The notes under the pieces were generated by a model. That model made no database searches, was not told the origin of the DNA, and saw only the letters and a program-made list of their open reading frames with translations. Both the position numbers and the translations under genes were made by a program. DNA of 64,000 nucleotides from Rhodobacter xanthinilyticus (GTDB taxonomy: Bacteria > Pseudomonadota > Alphaproteobacteria > Rhodobacterales > Rhodobacteraceae), in the NCBI RefSeq assembly GCF_001856665.1, contig NZ_CP017781.1:3178001-3242000 (forward strand), written 5' to 3'. Shown piece by piece: positions 18,235 through 25,766 of this stretch (position 1 is the stretch's first letter; the number at the start of each line of letters is the position of its first letter).

Positions 18235-18735
18235 ATGGACAGCGAGGAGCCTCCGAACGTTCGGGTCGCCTGCTCGGGTGATATCGACGAGGTTGTGCGG
18301 CTGATGCACGACGCTGCGGCGTGGATGTCCGCCAAGGGAACGCCCGCCTGGGACGTCGCGCGGATCGACCGGACATTCGCGGAGACCTTCGTCCTGAGAT
18401 CCGAGCTCCTAGTCGCGAGTTGCAGCGACGGCATCGTCGGCTGTTGCACCTTGTCGGCCGAGGATCCCGAGTTCTGGCCCGACGCCCTCAAGGGGGAGGC
18501 CGCATATCTGCACAAGCTCGCGGTGCGACGGACACATGCGGGCCGGGGTGTCAGCTCCGCGCTGATCGAGGCTTGCCGCCATGCCGCGCGAACGCAGGGG
18601 TGCGCCAAGCTGCGGCTCGACTGCCACCCGAACCTGCGTGGCCTATACGAGCGGCTCGGATTCACCCACGTCGACACTTTCAATCCCGGCTGGGATCCAA
18701 CCTTCATCGCAGAACGCCTAGAACTCGAAATCTAA
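18235..18735 (+). CDS. orf5: Orf5, GNAT-family acetyltransferase of the 3' conserved segment
   Basis: This 166-residue GNAT protein is always found after sul1 in class 1 integron 3' conserved segments. The acetyl-CoA binding pyrophosphate loop is visible as RRTHAGRGVSSALIEA, preceded by the beta-4 strand AYLHKLAV. Its substrate is unknown and no resistance phenotype is established. It ends with RLELEI at 18735. Confidence 0.92.
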   Translation: MDSEEPPNVRVACSGDIDEVVRLMHDAAAWMSAKGTPAWDVARIDRTFAETFVLRSELLVASCSDGIVGCCTLSAEDPEFWPDALKGEAAYLHKLAVRRTHAGRGVSSALIEACRHAARTQGCAKLRLDCHPNLRGLYERLGFTHVDTFNPGWDPTFIAERLELEI

Positions 18736-19057
18736 CGTCCGTTCGGGCATCGAGGTCCATGTCGGGGTGGGACGGGCCCGTGGCTTCAAGATCACTTGCA
18801 GTCCGACCGCGATGTCTTGGTTGCGCGAGAGGTTGTCGATATCCTCCACTTCCATCATCAACCCTGGATAATGCCGCCGCCGTCATCGCCGCCGACGCCC
18901 GTGCCGGGCTTTTCGGGCCTGTCAGGCTTGCTCGGCCTTCAGCCTGCCTGGGCGAGATCTCCGGCGGACGGATTAACGGCGGAGCTTCGCCGCCTTTCGT
19001 GCGTGTGAAGGCCGAAGATAGTTCTCTCAAAAACATCCGTTTATGAGAGATACCAAA
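18736..19057 (+). other. Rest of the 3' conserved segment (orf6 region)
   Basis: This stretch connects orf5 with the Tn402-derived end. It corresponds to the orf6 region of In4-type integrons, where an ill-defined small frame is annotated by convention. I see no protein I would defend as functional here. Confidence 0.6.
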
Positions 19058-19180
19058 TGTCATTTTCAGAAGACGACTGCACCAGTTGATTGGGCGTAAT
19101 GGCTGTTGTGCAGCCAGCTCCTGACAGTTCAATATCAGAAGTGATCTGCACCAATCTCGACTATGCTCAATACTCGTGTG
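19058..19180 (+). repeat. 123-bp segment of the Tn402 IRt end
   Basis: From TGTCATTTTCAGAAGACGAC at 19058, the sequence to the IS6100 border is the 123-bp Tn402 terminal fragment characteristic of In4-type integrons, including the second repeat (ATCAGAAGTGATCTGCACC). In In4 a 152-bp inverted copy follows IS6100; it is absent here, where unrelated TetR sequence follows. The opposite Tn402 end (IRi) has also been lost with the truncation of intI1, so the transposon is defective. Confidence 0.88.
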
Positions 19181-20060
19181 GGCTCTGTTGCAAAAATCGT
19201 GAAGCTTGAGCATGCTTGGCGGAGATTGGACGGACGGAACGATGACGGATTTCAAGTGGCGCCATTTCCAGGGTGATGTGATCCTGTGGGCGGTGCGCTG
19301 GTATTGTCGCTATCCGATCAGCTATCGCGACCTTGAGGAAATGCTGGCGGAACGCGGCATTTCGGTCGACCATACGACGATCTATCGCTGGGTCCAGTGC
19401 TACGCCCCGGAGATGGAGAAGCGGCTGCGCTGGTTCTGGCGGCGTGGCTTTGATCCGAGCTGGCGCCTGGATGAAACCTACGTCAAGGTGCGGGGCAAGT
19501 GGACCTACCTGTACCGGGCAGTCGACAAGCGGGGCGACACGATCGATTTCTACCTGTCGCCGACCCGCAGCGCCAAGGCAGCGAAGCGGTTCCTGGGCAA
19601 GGCCCTGCGAGGCCTGAAGCACTGGGAAAAGCCTGCCACGCTCAATACCGACAAAGCGCCGAGCTATGGTGCAGCGATCACCGAATTGAAGCGCGAAGGA
19701 AAGCTGGACCGGGAGACGGCCCACCGGCAGGTGAAGTATCTCAATAACGTGATCGAGGCCGATCACGGAAAGCTCAAGATACTGATCAAGCCGGTGCGCG
19801 GTTTCAAATCGATCCCCACGGCCTATGCCACGATCAAGGGATTCGAAGTCATGCGAGCCCTGCGCAAAGGACAGGCTCGCCCCTGGTGCCTGCAGCCCGG
19901 CATCAGGGGCGAGGTGCGCCTTGTGGAGAGAGCTTTTGGCATTGGGCCCTCGGCGCTGACGGAGGCCATGGGCATGCTCAACCACCATTTCGCAGCAGCC
20001 GCCTGATCGGCGCAGAGCGACAGCCTACCTCTGACTGCCGCCAATCTTTGCAACAGAGCC
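19181..20060 (+). mobile_element. IS6100: IS6100 (880 bp, complete)
   Basis: The terminal repeats are GGCTCTGTTGCAAA at 19181 and TTTGCAACAGAGCC ending at 20060, giving exactly 880 bp. It is the standard partner of In4-type 3' conserved segments. No 8-bp target duplication is visible between its flanks, which indicates recombination or deletion on its right side after insertion. Confidence 0.97.
19212..20006 (+). CDS. tnpA: IS6100 transposase (IS6 family)
   Basis: This 264-residue DDE transposase starts at MLGGDWTDGTMTDFKWRHFQ. Catalytic positions are visible in WRLDETYVKVRGKW, LNTDKAPSYG and VIEADHGKLK. It moves IS6100 by replicative transposition and can promote adjacent deletions, which fits the broken right flank. 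The gene is intact. Confidence 0.97.
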   Translation: MLGGDWTDGTMTDFKWRHFQGDVILWAVRWYCRYPISYRDLEEMLAERGISVDHTTIYRWVQCYAPEMEKRLRWFWRRGFDPSWRLDETYVKVRGKWTYLYRAVDKRGDTIDFYLSPTRSAKAAKRFLGKALRGLKHWEKPATLNTDKAPSYGAAITELKREGKLDRETAHRQVKYLNNVIEADHGKLKILIKPVRGFKSIPTAYATIKGFEVMRALRKGQARPWCLQPGIRGEVRLVERAFGIGPSALTEAMGMLNHHFAAAA

Positions 20061-20062
20061 CG

Positions 20063-20260
20063 CAGGACCACGGCTATCTGCCGGGCGCGGATCTTTGGCG
20101 TCAGGGATTGATGTTCTGGTCGACGGTGCACGGCGCCGTCAGCTTGAACCTTGAAAACAGCGCGATGGATCCCGCCGCCAAATGGGACTCGACACGGGAC
20201 GTCATCGACACGCTGATGGAGATGATCGCGGCGACCGGGCGGCGCAATCCACTAGCTTGA
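20063..20260 (+). pseudogene. C-terminal fragment of a TetR-family regulator
   Basis: The frame emerging from the IS6100 end reads DHGYLPGADLWRQGLMFWST, then VHGAVSLNLEN, and stops at TGA 20258-20260. An aromatic-rich FWSTVHGAVSL helix is typical of the TetR ligand-binding domain's C-terminus. The DNA-binding half is missing. It converges on the trb operon and probably marks the site where the resistance island entered the transfer-region boundary. Confidence 0.65.
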
Positions 20261-20482
20261 TCATGACCGTGGTTTGCGGGACCTGGCAAAGCCCCGATCC
20301 GTTGCGATGAAGCGCTCGAGCATAGGCACGATCAGCTTGACCGGATCCGAGACAGGCTGGCCGGTTTCTCGGGCCAGAACCTCCGCATAGGTGAGAAGAT
20401 CGCGATGGAGGGGCCCGGGCAGTTCGACGGTGACTTTCACCGGCCTGTCGTCGATGAGGGGGCCGAGTTTCAGCTTGGTCAT
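20261..20482 (-). CDS. DUF2274 family protein, last gene of the trb operon
   Basis: This 73-residue protein (KVTVELPGPLHRDLLTYAEV, then DPVKLIVPMLERFIATDRGF) belongs to DUF2274, found almost only directly downstream of trbI in mobile elements. The sheet-helix-helix pattern resembles small ribbon-helix-helix proteins, so a regulatory role is possible but unproven. It starts 2 nt after the trbI stop. Confidence 0.88.
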   Translation of the reverse strand: MTKLKLGPLIDDRPVKVTVELPGPLHRDLLTYAEVLARETGQPVSDPVKLIVPMLERFIATDRGFARSRKPRS

Positions 20483-20484
20483 GT

Positions 20485-21624
20485 TCAGTCCCTGTATGGT
20501 TCGAGGACGAGGTCGCGGGTGACGATCACCCGGACCGGAAAGCCCGGCCGGATGGTCAGCGTCGGGGCGACTTGCAACTGGCGCTGCACGATCGCTTGTC
20601 CGGCCTGATTGATCGTGTCTTGCGCCCCGTCGCGCAGGGCGCGGATCAGACGGTCCTCTTCATCGGTGGCAAGCTCCGCCCCGACGGCGAGCAGCGTGGA
20701 AAGGCCGGCGGCCTGCAAGAGTTCCGCCCAGTGATAATCAACGCCGTCCTCCAGACCCGCGAAGCCTGAAGCATCCGCACCTGGCTGCCGTTCGAGCACG
20801 ATAGAGCGGCCGTTTGGGAGGATGAGGCGGTTCCAGACCAGAAGGACGCGACGCTGGCCGAAGGTCACGCCCGCATCATAGGCGCCGATCAGGCGCGTGC
20901 CCTGCGGGATCAGGAGCAGGCTTCCGGTCGGGCTGTCATAGACGTTTTCCGTGACCTGGGCGGTGATCTGTCCCGGAAGATCGGACCGGATGCCCGTGAT
21001 CAGCGCGGCGGGGATCACCGCCCCTGCTTGCAGGATATAGGGTGAGGCCGGTGCCATGACGCGGTCCAACGCGACAACCTGCCGGTCTGCCGGGCCGGTC
21101 AGAAACGCGGTCTGGCGGTCCTGCGCGGGCGCCTGACCCGGAAGCCCGGCAAGCCCGAAGTCGGCAAGACCGGGAGCGGTCCCCGGACCCGCACCCGGCC
21201 TTGGGCCCGACTGAAAGAAGACCGTGCTCAGTCGCGCGGCCTCCTCCTCGGCGCGGCGGCGCTCTTCGTCAGGATCAACGGCAGGCATCGCCATCGCCGG
21301 AGGAGCAATGGGCTGACCTCGGTTCTGGGCATCGAGGATCGGACCCCCGAGATCGCCGGGAAGCGGCGGTCCGAGGAGCGGGCCGGTGTAATCGCGCGGC
21401 AGGCCGGTCAGCCCGTCGGCGGTGGGGCGGTTGTCGATGGAATAGAGCTCTTCGCCGCCCGGCCCCGGATCGCGTGTCTGCAGCGCATAGATCAGCGCCC
21501 CCCCGATGCCGAGGAGTGCAGCGGCGCCGACACCCGCCAGAACCTTTCGCGACAGGCGTGTCACCCGCGGCGGTTCCGCGCGCAGGCGCATGGGCTCGGC
21601 AGTTGCGTTCATGTTGTCGGTCAT
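20485..21624 (-). CDS. trbI: TrbI, VirB10-like T4SS scaffold protein
   Basis: This 379-residue protein spans the periplasm and links the inner and outer membrane parts of the T4SS. It has an N-terminal cytoplasmic tail, one transmembrane helix (VLAGVGAAALLGIGGALIYA, about residues 28-47), a proline-rich periplasmic stretch, and a C-terminal TrbI/VirB10 beta-barrel domain with LLLIPQGTRLIGAYDAGVTF and VDYHWAELLQAAGLSTLLAV. Its start overlaps the trbG stop (ATGA). Confidence 0.95.
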   Translation of the reverse strand: MTDNMNATAEPMRLRAEPPRVTRLSRKVLAGVGAAALLGIGGALIYALQTRDPGPGGEELYSIDNRPTADGLTGLPRDYTGPLLGPPLPGDLGGPILDAQNRGQPIAPPAMAMPAVDPDEERRRAEEEAARLSTVFFQSGPRPGAGPGTAPGLADFGLAGLPGQAPAQDRQTAFLTGPADRQVVALDRVMAPASPYILQAGAVIPAALITGIRSDLPGQITAQVTENVYDSPTGSLLLIPQGTRLIGAYDAGVTFGQRRVLLVWNRLILPNGRSIVLERQPGADASGFAGLEDGVDYHWAELLQAAGLSTLLAVGAELATDEEDRLIRALRDGAQDTINQAGQAIVQRQLQVAPTLTIRPGFPVRVIVTRDLVLEPYRD

Positions 21625-22634
21625 GTCGGGGCCTCCCCGGTTGCAGCTGAGCGCACATCAGCCTGCTGCGGCTCGATCCGCAGGATGCGGACGACCTGCT
21701 GACGCTCACCACTGCCGAGGCGCAGTTCCGCCACGCCGAAGAGTCGATCCACGATCAGGACATTCTGGTGGATGCGGCTGTTGACGATCTGTGTCTCGCC
21801 ATCCGAACCGATGACGAAGAGCGGCGGCATTTCGCCCTGCACGATGCCGCGCGGGAAGACGACATAGACCCGCCTGCCGTCATCGAAGACCGAGATCGGT
21901 CGCCAGGGCGGGCTGTCCCCGGCCAGCCCGTAGCGGTAGTTGCGCGCCGCTTCGGCCGGAATCTGAGGCGTGGCCGGTACGGCGTTGCGCTGCCCCGGCG
22001 GAGGTGCGGGATAAGCCCAGGCCACCGCGGGCATGTAGAGCGCCTCCTGTGCCCGAAGCTCGATCATGTAGGTCCGCCGGTCGGTGGTGATGACAAGGTT
22101 CGTCGAGATGTCCGGGCGGGTCGGCTTGACGAGGATATGGACGCGGCGGCTCATGCCGCTCCCGCTTTCGGTGTCGCCGATGATCCAGCGCGCGGTATCA
22201 CCCGCAGCGATAGGCCCGGCGCCGGTCAGGCTCTCTCCCGGCTCGAGGGCGATGTTGGTGATCTGCCCGGGGGCGGCATAGACCTGATAGAGGGCCCCGT
22301 CGGACCAGGGATAGATCTGGATGGCGTTATAGTACCCCTCGCGGCGCGGCTCGACACGCGCGGCGGCATTGGCGTTTTCCACGCGACCGGCGGGCGTTCC
22401 GGCCTCCGGTCCACCCCGCGCGACCGTCCAGGCCGGGGGCACATGGAGGGGGCGCGGGCGATCATCCGTGATCGCCGCAGGCACCGTCGGCAAAGGCGGA
22501 ACGTCGGCATCATAGCTGAACTGCGGGTTCGGCCGGGATGCGCAGCCTGCAAGAGCGGTTACGGCCAGCAAGGCCATAACTGTGGGCGTGCGCAAAACCT
22601 TAGGCAATGACATGCAGATTGTCGGAACGGTCAT
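21621..22634 (-). CDS. trbG: TrbG, VirB9-like outer-membrane complex protein
   Basis: This 337-residue protein of the T4SS outer-membrane core has a lipoprotein-like signal (LLAVTALAGCASRP). The VirB9/CagX domain shows PWSDGALYQVYAAPGQITNI and RVHILVKPTRPDISTNLVI, and a C-terminal NVLIVDRLFGVAELRLG. It overlaps trbF and trbI by 4 nt each. Confidence 0.94.
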   Translation of the reverse strand: MTVPTICMSLPKVLRTPTVMALLAVTALAGCASRPNPQFSYDADVPPLPTVPAAITDDRPRPLHVPPAWTVARGGPEAGTPAGRVENANAAARVEPRREGYYNAIQIYPWSDGALYQVYAAPGQITNIALEPGESLTGAGPIAAGDTARWIIGDTESGSGMSRRVHILVKPTRPDISTNLVITTDRRTYMIELRAQEALYMPAVAWAYPAPPPGQRNAVPATPQIPAEAARNYRYGLAGDSPPWRPISVFDDGRRVYVVFPRGIVQGEMPPLFVIGSDGETQIVNSRIHQNVLIVDRLFGVAELRLGSGERQQVVRILRIEPQQADVRSAATGEAPT

Positions 22635-23320
22635 TGGCTCATCTCCCGTGACCAGTTGATGGCGTTGACGTAGATGCCCAGCGGGTTGACCCGCAGCCGC
22701 TCGGCCGTGCGCGGGGTCTGGACCACGATGGTCAGGATGGCCGTCCAGCGCTCGGTCGTGGCCAGTTGGCCGTTCTCGAAATGCCGCTCGATCCAGGCGA
22801 CGCGGAAGCTGTCCGGTGAGGCGCGGATGACGCTTGAGACCTCGGCGGAGACCTGTTGCCGGCCAACGCGACCGAAGGGGTCATTGGCGCGGGCATAGTC
22901 GTTGAGGGCCGCGGCCCCGCGGTCCGTCGTCCAGTCATAGGCCCGCAGCCAGTTCTGCCGCACGATGATCGGATCGGCCGGAATGGCGCGTACCTGTTCG
23001 ATAAACCGGCCAAGATGCCAGGCGATCTGGGGATCGGTGGGCCTGTAGTCTGCGGCCGCCGGGGCCACGGTCTGCGCCTGCCCCAGGTTGTCGACCTGCA
23101 CCACCCAGGGCACGACGGTACCCCGCGCGGATTGCCAGACCAGCGCCGAGGCGAAGCCGCCTGCAAGGATCAGGCAACCGAAGGCCATGTAACGCCAGTT
23201 CCGGGCCTGAACGCGGGCAGAACCGATGCGCTCGTCCCAGACCTGGGCGGCCTTCTGATAGGGCGTCTCAGGTTCCGGGGATTTCCCGTAATGGGGGCTG
23301 GGTCTCTTGAAGATGTTCAT
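22631..23320 (-). CDS. trbF: TrbF, VirB8-like inner-membrane T4SS protein
   Basis: This 229-residue protein starts at MNIFKRPSPHYGKSPEPETP. It has a short cytoplasmic tail, one transmembrane helix (YMAFGCLILAGGFASALVWQ) and a VirB8 NTF2-like periplasmic domain containing WTTDRGAAALNDYARANDPF. It nucleates assembly of the secretion channel. Its ATG overlaps the trbL stop (TGATG), supporting this start over upstream ones. Confidence 0.94.
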   Translation of the reverse strand: MNIFKRPSPHYGKSPEPETPYQKAAQVWDERIGSARVQARNWRYMAFGCLILAGGFASALVWQSARGTVVPWVVQVDNLGQAQTVAPAAADYRPTDPQIAWHLGRFIEQVRAIPADPIIVRQNWLRAYDWTTDRGAAALNDYARANDPFGRVGRQQVSAEVSSVIRASPDSFRVAWIERHFENGQLATTERWTAILTIVVQTPRTAERLRVNPLGIYVNAINWSREMSQ

Positions 23321-24672
23321 CAGCGATTGCTCTCGGAAAGATTGATGGTGGATCCGGCGCCCTGACCGTCGCCGGAACGGATGGCATGGGCCGCCATCGT
23401 GGTGCCTTGGCTGAGGGCCTGCTTGCGCTGCATCCGCTGCGCCCACTCGGGAACAGCACCGGCCGCGCTGGCCGCAGGAGCCGCTTCCTGCGTTCCGGCA
23501 ACGGTCCCCATCGAGGATGACCCCCCGGTGGCGCCAAACCCGCCCCGCGCGCCTGCTGCGAAGCTGGAGCCGATACCGTCGGCGGCCCGGGCGGTCGCGC
23601 GTTTCAGCGGAGAGGCGGCGGCCGCACCCGCCGCGCGGGCCACGCCGCCCAGACCCGCGGCGACACCGCCCGCTCCGGATTGGCCCATGGAGGCAAGACC
23701 ATAGGCCGTCGATGCTCCGCCTGCGGCGGCCGCGCCGCCACGAACGGTTGCGGCACCCCCGGCGAGCGCCGCGCCGCCGCCCCGTGCGGCAAGACCGGCT
23801 GCGGCACCGCCCGCGATCATCGCGCCGCCTGCGGCAAGGCCGGTTCCTACGGCCGCGCCCGCGCCGAGTTGCGGCCCACCCGAGACGAGGCCGGAGGCGA
23901 TGCCGGGGCCAAAGATGCCGAGCCCCAGAAGTGACAGCGCCGCCAGCACGATCGCCATGGCGTCGTCGATCGTGGGCGTCGCCCCTCCGAACCCCGAGGT
24001 GAACTGTGAGAAGAGCGTCGAGCCGATGCCAATGATGACGGCAAGCACCAGCACCTTGATGCCCGACGAGACGACATTGCCCAGCACGCGCTCGGCCATG
24101 AAGGCGGTCTTGCCGAAGAGGCCGAAGGGGATCAGCACGAAACCCGCAAGGGTCGTCAGCTTGAACTCGATCAGCGTCACGAAAAGCTGCACGGCGAGGA
24201 TGAAGAAGGCCAGAAGCACCAGCACCCAGGCGAACATCAGGCAGGCGATCTGGATGAAGTTCTCGAAAAAGGCGACAAAGCCCATCAGATCCGAAATGGC
24301 TTCAAGCAGCGGACGCCCGGCATCGAGACCGGTCTGAGCGACGCGGCCCGGGCGCAAGAGATCGGCGGCAGAGAACCCGGTGCCGGAGGCGAGAAGGCCG
24401 AGGCCCGAGAAGCTCTCGAACACGATCCGGGCGAGCATGTTCCAGTTGGAGATCAGGTAGGCGAAGATGCCGACGAAGATCGTCTTCTTGACGAGGCGAG
24501 CGATGATGTCGTCATCCGCACCCCAGGTCCAGAACAGGGCCGCCAGCGTCACATCGATTACGATGAGCGTGGTGGCGATGAAAGCTACCTCGCCCCCCAG
24601 GAGTCCGAAGCCGCTGTCGATATAGCTGGTGAAGATGCCGAGGAAGTTGTCGATGACGCCGGTGCCGCCCAT
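23320..24672 (-). CDS. trbL: TrbL, VirB6-like polytopic channel protein
   Basis: This 450-residue inner-membrane protein has at least six hydrophobic segments in the first 260 residues (for example VAFIATTLIVIDVTLAALFW and LMFAWVLVLLAFFILAVQLF). A long Gly/Ala-rich C-terminal tail follows. VirB6/TrbL proteins form the inner-membrane part of the DNA translocation path. It starts 3 nt after the trbK stop and ends TINLSESNR. Confidence 0.94.
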   Translation of the reverse strand: MGGTGVIDNFLGIFTSYIDSGFGLLGGEVAFIATTLIVIDVTLAALFWTWGADDDIIARLVKKTIFVGIFAYLISNWNMLARIVFESFSGLGLLASGTGFSAADLLRPGRVAQTGLDAGRPLLEAISDLMGFVAFFENFIQIACLMFAWVLVLLAFFILAVQLFVTLIEFKLTTLAGFVLIPFGLFGKTAFMAERVLGNVVSSGIKVLVLAVIIGIGSTLFSQFTSGFGGATPTIDDAMAIVLAALSLLGLGIFGPGIASGLVSGGPQLGAGAAVGTGLAAGGAMIAGGAAAGLAARGGGAALAGGAATVRGGAAAAGGASTAYGLASMGQSGAGGVAAGLGGVARAAGAAAASPLKRATARAADGIGSSFAAGARGGFGATGGSSSMGTVAGTQEAAPAASAAGAVPEWAQRMQRKQALSQGTTMAAHAIRSGDGQGAGSTINLSESNR

Positions 24673-24675
24673 GGT

Positions 24676-24963
24676 TCACTGTCCCTCATTCCCTTGGGGT
24701 GGGGCGGGCGTCGTCGGACGGCCGAGAAAGCGATCCCGCGACTGCGCCCAGGCCGCAAGGCATTCGGCCTCGTTGCTGGCCGCCTCGCCGAGTTGCTGGC
24801 ACCGGCGTAGCGTGGCGCGCAGTGGATCGGTTGGGGGCTGAAGGGCTGGAGGCGTCGACACGCGCGGCGGTTCTTCCTGCCGCGTCATGTCGATCACCGT
24901 TGCGGTGATGGCGATGGCCACGAAGACCACCGCACCGATCCGGGCCAGCACCTTGCCGTCCAT
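24676..24963 (-). CDS. trbK: TrbK-like putative entry-exclusion protein
   Basis: This 95-residue protein sits between trbJ and trbL. It has one N-terminal membrane helix (RIGAVVFVAIAITATVIDM) and a short periplasmic tail with two cysteines (RRCQQLGEAASNEAECLAAW). RP4 TrbK blocks redundant mating; this version is of the alternative type without a lipobox. Function is assigned from position and general pattern. Confidence 0.8.
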   Translation of the reverse strand: MDGKVLARIGAVVFVAIAITATVIDMTRQEEPPRVSTPPALQPPTDPLRATLRRCQQLGEAASNEAECLAAWAQSRDRFLGRPTTPAPPQGNEGQ

Positions 24964-24984
24964 AAAGGCCCCCTTCCCCGCGTT

Positions 24985-25764
24985 TCAGTTGGTGCTGAAC
25001 ATCCGGGCATTGCCGGGCTGGTAGCCCGCGCCCGGCGTGAGGAAGCGCTCGCGCTGGACACGCCCCTGCTCGGCGGCGGTGGCGCGCTCGGCCTCGATCA
25101 GGGCTTCGGCCCGGCCATTGGCCGACAGAAGCGCGATCATGTCCGACAGCTGTTGCGATTGCAGGGCCAGAAGCTGGTTGCCCGCCTGCGTCGCCTGAAG
25201 GGCACCGGTGGCGTTCTGACTCTGACCGACCAGCGCGGACATTTCGGCGCGGTTGGTATCGATGTTGCCGACGACGCCTGCCTGCACGCGCAAGGCGTCC
25301 TGCAGGCTGCCGACCGTGGTTTCCCAGCGGGCCCTTGCATCCGCGACGAGCTGTGCGTCGGTCGCGGATAGCGCGAGATTGCCGTAGCGCTGCTGAAACG
25401 CCTGGTCGATCTGGCCCACGTCGAAGGCGATGCTCTGGGCCTGTTGCAGCAACTGCTGCGTCCGCCCGACATTCTGCTGCAGTTGCTGCAGAGACGAATA
25501 GGGCAGGCTCGCGAGGTTGCGGGCCTGGTTGATCAGCATCTGCGCTTCGTTCTGGAGCTGCTGGATCTGGTTGTTGATCTGCTCGAGCGTGCGCGCGGCG
25601 GTCAGCACGTTCTGGGCATAGTTGCTCGGATCATAGACGATGCGACCGAAGCCGAAGAAGGCATGGGCCGGGCTGGCAAGGATCGGCGACAGAGCCACGG
25701 GCGCGGCAAGCGCCAGGGCGAGCATCGAGGCGCCGGCGAAACGGCCGAAGGGGGTGCGGGTCAT
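24985..25764 (-). CDS. trbJ: TrbJ, VirB5-like periplasmic/pilus protein
   Basis: This 259-residue protein has a signal peptide (MLALALAAPVALSPILASPAHA) and the typical TrbJ start FFGFGRIVYDPSNYAQNVLT. A long Gln-rich coiled-coil region follows (EQINNQIQQLQNEAQML). VirB5/TrbJ proteins are minor pilus components involved in recipient contact. It lies 2 nt after trbE. Confidence 0.94.
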   Translation of the reverse strand: MTRTPFGRFAGASMLALALAAPVALSPILASPAHAFFGFGRIVYDPSNYAQNVLTAARTLEQINNQIQQLQNEAQMLINQARNLASLPYSSLQQLQQNVGRTQQLLQQAQSIAFDVGQIDQAFQQRYGNLALSATDAQLVADARARWETTVGSLQDALRVQAGVVGNIDTNRAEMSALVGQSQNATGALQATQAGNQLLALQSQQLSDMIALLSANGRAEALIEAERATAAEQGRVQRERFLTPGAGYQPGNARMFSTN

Positions 25765-25766
25765 GG

